NCBI GenBank assembly: GCA_943908385.1
Contig: CALTTF010000061.1
Span: 1-10,774, forward strand
Origin: an uncultured Corynebacterium sp.
GTDB taxonomy: Bacteria > Actinomycetota > Actinomycetes > Mycobacteriales > Mycobacteriaceae
Reading direction: 5' to 3'
Length of the DNA stretch: 10,774 nt
Numbering within the stretch: the first letter of the stretch is position 1; each line of letters begins with the position of its first letter. Under the pieces are notes generated by a model that was not told where the DNA came from, did not search any database, and saw nothing but the letters and a program-made list of their open reading frames with translations. Of this stretch, positions 6,200 through 10,774 are shown piece after piece. A program made the position numbers and the translations under genes.

Positions 6200-6355
6200 C
6201 GGACTGTTACGGGTCCGCAGCCGACGCGACCTGCGCGGGCGGCCTGGAGGTGCCTTCTGCGAGGGACCGCCGTAGCGGTGCCGCCGGGCAGTAGCTCGAC
6301 GACGCGGACCCGACGAGCCAGAGCCCGTCGACGCGGAGCCCGCCTTGGACGGCCC

Positions 6356-7441
6356 CTAAGCGGAGGCGCCGGTCAGGTACGCCAACAGTGTGTCGGCGAC
6401 GGTGCGGATCTGGTCGATCGGGCACTGTTCGTCGATCTTGTGGGCGAACCCGGGGTCGCCTGCGCCGAAGTTCACAGCCGGAACTCCGAGACTAGAGAAC
6501 CTGGACACATCCGTCCATCCGAACTTGGCGCGGTAGTTTCCGCCGACGGCGGCGAGCAGGCCTTGGGCGGCGGGCGCGTCGAGGCCGGGGAGGGCGCCGG
6601 GGACGGCGTCGTCGTAAAGCAATTCGAGGCCTTCTTCGAGCGCGAGGGTGTCTTCGAGGTGCTGTTTCGCGTCGGCGAGGCTGCGGTCGGGGGCGAAGCG
6701 GAAGTTGATGGTGAGGACGGCTTCGTCGGGAAGCGTGTTGGTGGCTACTCCCCCGGCCAACCCGACGACGTTGAGGCCCTCGCGGTATTCGCAGCCGGCG
6801 ATGGTGACGGTGCGCGGCTCGTACGCGGCGACGCGGCTGAGCACGCCGGCGAGGTCGTGGGCGGCGTTGTGCCCGAGCCAAGCGCGCGCGGAGTGGGCGC
6901 GGGTGCCGTTCGCGACCACTTTGACGCGGATGCTGCCCTGGCAACCAGCCTCGATGATTCCGCCGGACGGTTCGCCGAGCAGCGCCAGCGAGCCTTGCAG
7001 GAGCTCGGGCTCGTCGCGCTCGAGGTGCGCAAGCCCGTTGTACTTCGCGGCGACCTCCTCGGCCTCGTAGCAGATGAGCGTGAGGTCGAAGGCCAGGTCG
7101 TCGGAGTTGCACAGCGTGGCGAAGGCGTGGAGGTAGCACGCCATGCCGGACTTCATGTCGACTGATCCGCAGCCCCACAGCACGTCGCCCTCGACGTGGT
7201 GCGGGACGTTGTCGGCGATGGGCACGGTGTCGATGTGCCCGGCGAGAACGATGCGTTCGCCGAGGTCGCGGTTGGTGCGCGCGATGACGGTGTTGCCGCG
7301 GCGGATCACCTCCACGCCGTCCAAGGCCTCGAGCGCGGCCTGGATCGCGTCGGCGATCGCGTCCTCCTCGTGGGAGGGCGACGGGATGTCGATCAGAGCT
7401 TTTGTCAGCTCCACAGGGTCAGCAAGAAGGTCCAGTTTCAC
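6356..7441 (-). CDS. dapE: Succinyl-diaminopimelate desuccinylase (M20 peptidase family)
   Basis: Hydrolyses N-succinyl-LL-2,6-diaminopimelate to LL-DAP and succinate in lysine and peptidoglycan precursor synthesis; it is a cytoplasmic di-zinc enzyme. The protein has 361 residues. All six key residues can be aligned to known DapE: His69 (GHIDTVP), bridging Asp95 (GSVDMKSGM), catalytic Glu128 and ligand Glu129 (YEAEEV), Glu157 (LGEPSG) and His334 (GFAHKIDE). The lid/dimerisation domain runs from about 170 to 285 and includes AHSARAWLGHNAAHDL. I place the start at GTG 7441: the family N-terminus MKLDLLADPVELTKALIDIPSPS begins there, with AGGTAGG 9 nt upstream. An in-frame extension to 7516 would cross the dapD-like start and has no homology. 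It diverges from the DapD paralogue with 41 bp between start codons. Confidence 0.95.
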   Translation of the reverse strand: MKLDLLADPVELTKALIDIPSPSHEEDAIADAIQAALEALDGVEVIRRGNTVIARTNRDLGERIVLAGHIDTVPIADNVPHHVEGDVLWGCGSVDMKSGMACYLHAFATLCNSDDLAFDLTLICYEAEEVAAKYNGLAHLERDEPELLQGSLALLGEPSGGIIEAGCQGSIRVKVVANGTRAHSARAWLGHNAAHDLAGVLSRVAAYEPRTVTIAGCEYREGLNVVGLAGGVATNTLPDEAVLTINFRFAPDRSLADAKQHLEDTLALEEGLELLYDDAVPGALPGLDAPAAQGLLAAVGGNYRAKFGWTDVSRFSSLGVPAVNFGAGDPGFAHKIDEQCPIDQIRTVADTLLAYLTGASA

Positions 7442-7465
7442 GGCAGCGAGCCTACCTGCCGGACG

Positions 7466-7482
7466 GCACGTACGATACAGCC
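7466..7482. promoter_or_regulatory. Overlapping divergent -10 elements for dapE and the DapD paralogue
   Basis: TACGAT (7471-7476) fits the loose corynebacterial -10 pattern and ends 6 nt before the ATG at 7483, so the plus-strand transcript would begin at or next to the start codon (leaderless). On the other strand TATCGT overlaps the same bases and would serve dapE with a leader of roughly 25 nt. No good -35 is seen for the plus direction. This is inference from position and sequence only. Confidence 0.4.
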
Positions 7483-8412
7483 ATGGCTTACGGAGCTCGC
7501 GCGACAGGGATCGCACACATCGCCGCCGACGGAACCGTCCTGGACAGCTGGTTCCCCACCGTTGAACTTATCGACGACATCCCCCACCCCTCCACCCGCC
7601 GCGTCAGCGCCAACGAACTCTCGCCCCGGCTGCTGAACTTGATCGGCATGGACCGCGACCGGCACGTGGAAGTGGTGCCGGTGCGCACCGAGATCGCGGA
7701 TTTATCGGCCGCGGCCGTCGACGCCCACGACGTCTACCTGCGCCTCCACCTCCTGTCCCACCGGAAGGTGAAGCCGCTGGAGATCAACATGACCGATGTC
7801 CTCGAGCACCTCGTCCCGGTGGCATGGACGAATAAGGGGCCGTGCCTGCCCGACGATTTCGAGTACGTCCGCACCAACCTGCGTGCCAGGGGGACGATCC
7901 ATGTGTACGGCATCGAGAAGTTGCCGCGCATGGTGGACTATGTCGTCCCCACAGGCGTGTCCATCGCCGAGGCCGAGCGCGTCCGCCTCGGTGCCTACCT
8001 CGCCGAAGGCACGAGCGTCTACCGCGAGGGCTCTGTCTCCTACAACGCCGGCATGCTCGGGCCGGCCCGGATCGAGGGCCGCGTTTTCTCGTCCTGCGTC
8101 ATCGGCGCGGGTTGCGATTTGGGGCTGTCGTCGTTCGTCATGGCCGAGCGCACCGACGGCCGCAACCGCACTCCCCTGCGCATCGGAGAGGACTGCATCA
8201 TCCGGCCGTCCGCCGGCATCATCGACCTCAACATGGGCGACCGCTGCGAGCTCGGCGCCGGCGTCATCTTGGAGCCCAGCACCATCGTCTACGACACCCG
8301 TAACCCGCACGAAAAGGCGTACGTCCCCGCCCACACCATTTCCGAGCAGTCCGACTGGTCGATCACCCACGAGCCCCACAGCGCCACCCCGGTCGTCCGC
8401 GACCGTTTGTGA
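7483..8412 (+). CDS. DapD paralogue (tetrahydrodipicolinate N-succinyltransferase-like, altered active site)
   Basis: This 309-residue protein is full-length homologous to the dapD product starting at 10017. Both share YLRLHLLSHR, VKP, the PRMVDYVVPTGV block and a left-handed beta-helix with G-x-G hexapeptide turns. Glu198 (RIEGR) aligns with the catalytic Glu of DapD. The residue 23 positions later, Gly in active DapD (Gly222 in the M. tuberculosis enzyme), is Ala221. The GASIMGTLSGGG acyl-CoA/acceptor loop is replaced by SSFVMAERTDGR, and LLGANAG by IIRPSAG. It may have another acyl or acceptor specificity, or act as a regulatory subunit in mixed trimers; both are inference. In C. glutamicum an uncharacterised gene lies between dapE and aroP, as I recall, and this would be its counterpart. 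ATG 7483 has no ribosome site, which fits a leaderless mRNA. Confidence 0.87.
   Translation: MAYGARATGIAHIAADGTVLDSWFPTVELIDDIPHPSTRRVSANELSPRLLNLIGMDRDRHVEVVPVRTEIADLSAAAVDAHDVYLRLHLLSHRKVKPLEINMTDVLEHLVPVAWTNKGPCLPDDFEYVRTNLRARGTIHVYGIEKLPRMVDYVVPTGVSIAEAERVRLGAYLAEGTSVYREGSVSYNAGMLGPARIEGRVFSSCVIGAGCDLGLSSFVMAERTDGRNRTPLRIGEDCIIRPSAGIIDLNMGDRCELGAGVILEPSTIVYDTRNPHEKAYVPAHTISEQSDWSITHEPHSATPVVRDRL
7567..7576 (-). repeat. CGTCGATAAG copy in the DapD paralogue
   Basis: Exact 10-mer antisense to the gene, which reads Leu-Ile-Asp (residues 29-31). Confidence 0.9.
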
Positions 8413-8429
8413 GCTGTGGAGGTGGTCGC

Positions 8430-8449
8430 GGGCGTCGATAAGCGTGCTC
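8430..8449 (+). repeat. 20-nt repeat, copy B (intergenic)
   Basis: Exact match to 5324-5343, here in the gap between the DapD paralogue and aroP. The flanks diverge at once on the left and partly resemble each other on the right (CATTTAGCGCTCG versus TTTTTGCTGTCG). It is the only non-coding copy of the embedded 10-mer (8433-8442). Confidence 0.9.
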
Positions 8450-8486
8450 TTTTTGCTGTCGAGTGCATTTAATTCACCCCGGATTA

Positions 8487-8513
8487 TTGGCACGCGCCCA
8501 GGGTTTCTACACT
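8487..8513 (+). promoter_or_regulatory. Candidate promoter of aroP, possibly leaderless
   Basis: TTGGCA (8487-8492) resembles the -35 hexamer and TACACT (8508-8513) resembles the -10, with a rather short 15-bp spacer. A start 6-7 bp downstream falls on the ATG of aroP (8520), and no Shine-Dalgarno sequence is visible before that ATG, as expected for a leaderless message. The 107-bp gap 8413-8519 otherwise holds only the 20-nt repeat copy and a T5 run at 8450-8454. Confidence 0.4.
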
Positions 8514-8519
8514 TGACTC

Positions 8520-9890
8520 ATGTCGAACACCCTGAACAGCGGTTTGCAAACCCGCCACCTGACCATGATGGGTCTGGGCTCCGCCATCGGCGCCGGACTC
8601 TTCCTCGGAACCGGCGTGGGCATCCAAGCCGCCGGACCGGCCGTCATCATCGCCTACGTCATCGCCGGCGCCGTGACCGTCTGCATCATGAGGATGCTGG
8701 CGGAAATGGTGGCGTCGAGGCCGTCGTCGGGCAGCTTCGCGACCTACGCCGACCAAGCCTTCGGCGCCTGGGCCGGCTTCTCCGTCGGCTGGGCGTACTG
8801 GTTCATGCAGGTGCTCATTATCGGCGTGGAGATCACCGGCGCCTCCGCCATCATCTCCGGGTGGTTCGGGATCGCCCCCTGGATCCCCGCGCTGGTCGCC
8901 GTGATGTTCTTCGCCGCGATCAACCTCGCTGCCGTGCGCGGCTTCGGCGAATTCGAGTTCTGGTTCGCCCTGATCAAGGTGGCCGCGATCATCGTCTTCC
9001 TCGTCGTCGGCGTGCTGATGGTCGTCGGCTTGTTCCCCGGCATGGATGCCGTGGGCATCAGCAATATCGAGGGCGTCGGCTTCATGCCCAACGGCATCGG
9101 CGGCATCGCCACCGCCATGCTCGCTGTGGCCTTCGCGTTCGGCGGGATCGAGCTCGTGACCATCGCCGCGGCCGAATCCGAGAACCCGCAGGAGGCCGTC
9201 AGCGCCGCCATCCGCTCCGCGATCTGGCGCATCGCCGTGTTCTACATCGGCTCCGTCCTGCTGATCATCCTGCTGCTGCCGTACGACCAGATCGCAGGAG
9301 CCGACTCCGCCGCCGAATCGCCGTTCACCCTCGTGCTCCAGCGCGCGAATGTCTCCGGCGCTGCCACCATCATGGAGGTCGTCATCGCGCTGGCCCTGCT
9401 GTCCGCGTGCAATGCGCAGCTCTACGGCAACTCCCGCCTCCTGTACTCCATGGCGCGCGGCAACGACGCGCCCGCCTACTTCGCCAAGACCAACGAAGCC
9501 GGCGTCCCCGTGCGCGCGGTGATCGTGTCGATCTTCTTCGGCTTCGTCTCCGTCGCCATGCAGTGGTGGAACCCGCCGGGGCTGCTGACCTTCCTGCTCA
9601 ACGCGGTCGGCGGCATCCTGATCGCCATCTGGACCATGGTGATCCTTTCCTACATCCGCCTGCACCCGCAGCTCGTCGCGTCCGGCGAAATCACCAGCGT
9701 GCGCATGTGGGGCTACCCGTGGTTGCCGTGGGCGACGCTCGCCACGCTCGGCGGCTTCATCGCACTCATGCTTTTCGACGACGGCGGCCGCGCCGAACTC
9801 CTCTCCGCCCTCGTCATCGTCGGCACGATCGTCGTGGCCAGCCTCATCGTCCACCGCGGCAAGGCGTCCGAGCCGGCGCACATGGCGTAG
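8520..9890 (+). CDS. aroP: Aromatic amino acid permease (APC superfamily, AAT family)
   Basis: A 456-aa integral membrane protein with about 12 hydrophobic helices. It starts with the family signature RHLTMMGLGSAIGAGLFLG (residues 12-30), whose unwound TM1 GSAIGAG binds the substrate backbone. RGFGEFEFWFALIKV, NAQLYGNSRLLYSMA and FLLNAVGG also match corynebacterial AroP as I remember it, more closely than generic GabP or CycA. AroP imports Phe, Tyr and Trp by proton symport in C. glutamicum, where the gene is known to neighbour dapE. The substrate call rests on this resemblance plus synteny; another amino acid specificity cannot be excluded. It lies 107 bp after the DapD paralogue and 126 bp before dapD, so it may have its own promoter. 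Confidence 0.85.
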   Translation: MSNTLNSGLQTRHLTMMGLGSAIGAGLFLGTGVGIQAAGPAVIIAYVIAGAVTVCIMRMLAEMVASRPSSGSFATYADQAFGAWAGFSVGWAYWFMQVLIIGVEITGASAIISGWFGIAPWIPALVAVMFFAAINLAAVRGFGEFEFWFALIKVAAIIVFLVVGVLMVVGLFPGMDAVGISNIEGVGFMPNGIGGIATAMLAVAFAFGGIELVTIAAAESENPQEAVSAAIRSAIWRIAVFYIGSVLLIILLLPYDQIAGADSAAESPFTLVLQRANVSGAATIMEVVIALALLSACNAQLYGNSRLLYSMARGNDAPAYFAKTNEAGVPVRAVIVSIFFGFVSVAMQWWNPPGLLTFLLNAVGGILIAIWTMVILSYIRLHPQLVASGEITSVRMWGYPWLPWATLATLGGFIALMLFDDGGRAELLSALVIVGTIVVASLIVHRGKASEPAHMA

Positions 9891-9907
9891 GGCCCGCGCA
9901 GCTGCCC

Positions 9908-9925
9908 CGCGTGGAACCCCACGCG
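9908..9925 (+). terminator. Hairpin after aroP (possible terminator or operator)
   Basis: CGCGTGG (9908-9914) and CCACGCG (9919-9925) form a perfect 7-bp GC-rich stem with an AACC loop, 17 bp after the aroP stop. There is no T-run after it, so intrinsic termination would be weak. It is also the first of three evenly spaced dyads before dapD. Confidence 0.4.
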
Positions 9926-9931
9926 CGAACT

Positions 9932-9967
9932 GAAGATCTTCTAAGCTGAGCACAGCTAGCGCTGTGC
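9932..9967. promoter_or_regulatory. Tandem palindromes upstream of dapD
   Basis: GAAGATCTTC (9932-9941) is a perfect 10-bp palindrome. GCACAGC-TAGC-GCTGTGC (9950-9967) is an inverted repeat with 7-bp perfect arms. They lie 50-85 bp upstream of the dapD ATG. TAAGCT (9942-9947), between them, could serve as a weak -10, which would put the second palindrome over the transcription start, a repressor-like position. TACACC (9986-9991) is an alternative -10. No regulator can be named. Confidence 0.4.
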
Positions 9968-10016
9968 GCAGACCGTGCATTCGCATACACCGTAAGAGAA
10001 AGAACTGATTGCTACT

Positions 10017-10774
10017 ATGACCACCGCATTCGCACGAGGCTTGGCCACTGTCACCCATGATGGAACTGTCCTGGATGTCTGGTATCCGGCCCCGAAGCTC
10101 GGTGAGTCGGTGTCCACCACTGGGACGACCCGTCTGGAGGAGACGCCGCAGCAGTTCGCCAAGCTCGCCGGCCCGGACGAGGACCGCGGGGTGGCGCGTG
10201 TGCCGGTCGCGACATCGATCGTCGACATCACCGCACCGCCCGTCGACGCCTACGACGCGTACCTGCGCCTCCACCTCCTCTCCCACCGCCTGGTCAAGCC
10301 GCACGAGGCGAACCTCGACGGGCTGTTCGGGCTGCTGGCCAACGTCGTGTGGACCAACTACGGCCCGTGCGCCGTCTCCGATTTCCAGGTCGTCCGCAGC
10401 CGTCTGTCGGCGCGGGGTCCGGTGGTGGTCTTTTCCGTCGATAAGTTCCCGCGCATGGTCGACTACGTTGTCCCGACCGGCGTGCGCATCGGCGACGCGG
10501 ACCGTGTCCGTCTCGGCGCGCACCTCGCGGAGGGCACGACGGTCATGCACGAGGGCTTCGTGAACTTCAACGCCGGCACTCTGGGCGCGTCCATGGTCGA
10601 GGGCCGCATTTCCGCGGGCGTCGTCGTCGGCGACGGCACCGACATCGGCGGCGGCGCGTCCATCATGGGCACCCTGTCTGGCGGCGGCAAGGAGACCATC
10701 AAGATCGGCGAGCGCTGCTTGCTCGGCGCCAACGCGGGCATCGGCATTTCGCTTGGCGACGACTGCACCGTCGA
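10017..10774 (+). CDS. dapD: Tetrahydrodipicolinate N-succinyltransferase, 5' part
   Basis: Succinyl-CoA-dependent acylation of tetrahydrodipicolinate, the entry to the succinylase branch of DAP/lysine synthesis that dapE completes. 252 codons are visible before the window ends. The mycobacterial/corynebacterial DapD layout is present: an alpha/beta N-terminal domain with YLRLHLLSHRLVKP (82-95), KFPRMVDYVVPTGVRIGDADRVRLG (143-167), then the left-handed beta-helix. Glu195 in MVEGRIS and Gly218 in SIMGTLSGGG are spaced exactly as Glu199 and Gly222 of the M. tuberculosis enzyme, so the active site is intact. The C-terminal strand and helix lie downstream. ATG 10017 is chosen because MTTAFARGLATVTHDGTVLD matches the family N-terminus; the ribosome site is weak (AGAAAGAA further upstream). 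Confidence 0.94.
   Translation, partial: MTTAFARGLATVTHDGTVLDVWYPAPKLGESVSTTGTTRLEETPQQFAKLAGPDEDRGVARVPVATSIVDITAPPVDAYDAYLRLHLLSHRLVKPHEANLDGLFGLLANVVWTNYGPCAVSDFQVVRSRLSARGPVVVFSVDKFPRMVDYVVPTGVRIGDADRVRLGAHLAEGTTVMHEGFVNFNAGTLGASMVEGRISAGVVVGDGTDIGGGASIMGTLSGGGKETIKIGERCLLGANAGIGISLGDDCTV
10436..10445 (+). repeat. CGTCGATAAG copy in dapD
   Basis: Exact 10-mer, read as Val-Asp-Lys (residues 141-143). The homologous position in the DapD paralogue reads GGCATCGAGAAG, so the motif is not simply inherited with the gene. Confidence 0.9.

Noticed and set aside
4428..6275. A 615-codon plus-strand frame over folP2 and the LOG gene
   Set aside because: Antisense frame with composition bias only; both minus-strand genes carry family signatures throughout.
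7796..9949. A 717-codon plus-strand frame across the DapD paralogue and aroP
   Set aside because: Ser/Pro/Arg-rich shadow in another frame of two well-supported genes.
8484..10550. A 688-codon open frame on the minus strand opposite aroP and dapD
   Set aside because: It is the antisense image of aroP, whose hydrophobic codons read as His/Asp/Gly-rich low complexity. It has no domain, and aroP and dapD are clear homologues.
1..10774. tRNA, rRNA, CRISPR array, insertion sequence or prophage
   Set aside because: No cloverleaf-like sequence, regular spaced repeats, transposase motif or terminal inverted repeats were seen. The window reads as conserved chromosomal genes.

Overview
The window looks like chromosomal DNA from a high-GC Gram-positive bacterium of the Corynebacteriales, most likely a Corynebacterium. 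Two things suggest this. The order folP2 - gpgS - small membrane protein - DUF3117 - (glgA) matches the mycobacterial block Rv1207-Rv1212c as I recall it. The order dapE / DapD-like protein / aroP / dapD matches the known Corynebacterium glutamicum dapE-aroP neighbourhood. Coding density is high and the longest gene-free stretch is 209 bp. I see no RNA gene, insertion sequence, phage gene or CRISPR array.

Layout. (1) 1-2018, plus strand: the 3' end of glgA, then 17 bp later a GH32-fold protein, probably co-transcribed. (2) 2019-2158: convergent intergenic region with a two-way hairpin terminator. (3) 2159-6146, minus strand: a tightly packed operon-like run. In transcription order it holds a LOG-family phosphoribohydrolase, folP2, gpgS, a membrane-anchored DivIVA-domain protein, a DUF3117 protein and an RlmA-type 23S rRNA methyltransferase. 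Gaps range from a 4-nt overlap to 23 nt. (4) 6147-6355: a 209-bp gap. (5) 6356-7441, minus: dapE. (6) 7442-7482: a 41-bp divergent promoter. (7) 7483-10774, plus: a DapD paralogue, the aromatic amino acid permease aroP, and canonical dapD, which runs off the window end.

How the genes work together. dapD and dapE are the succinylase-branch steps to meso-diaminopimelate and lysine. gpgS makes glucosyl-3-phosphoglycerate, the first committed step to polymethylated polysaccharides in mycobacteria. glgA builds ADP-glucose-derived alpha-glucan. The region therefore mixes cell-wall precursor, storage-glucan and translation functions.

What stands out. Four proteins keep their family fold but lack residues that define the classical activity. 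The GH32 protein has lost all three catalytic acids. The DapD paralogue has Ala at the acceptor-site Gly. FolP2 has altered substrate loops and an Ala/Thr-rich insert inside the barrel. The RlmA protein has lost three of four zinc ligands. Separately, the 10-mer CGTCGATAAG occurs seven times, about 0.01 expected by my rough estimate, and one intergenic copy is part of a 20-nt duplicate of the folP2 start. Three dyad-symmetric elements about 21 bp apart lie upstream of dapD.
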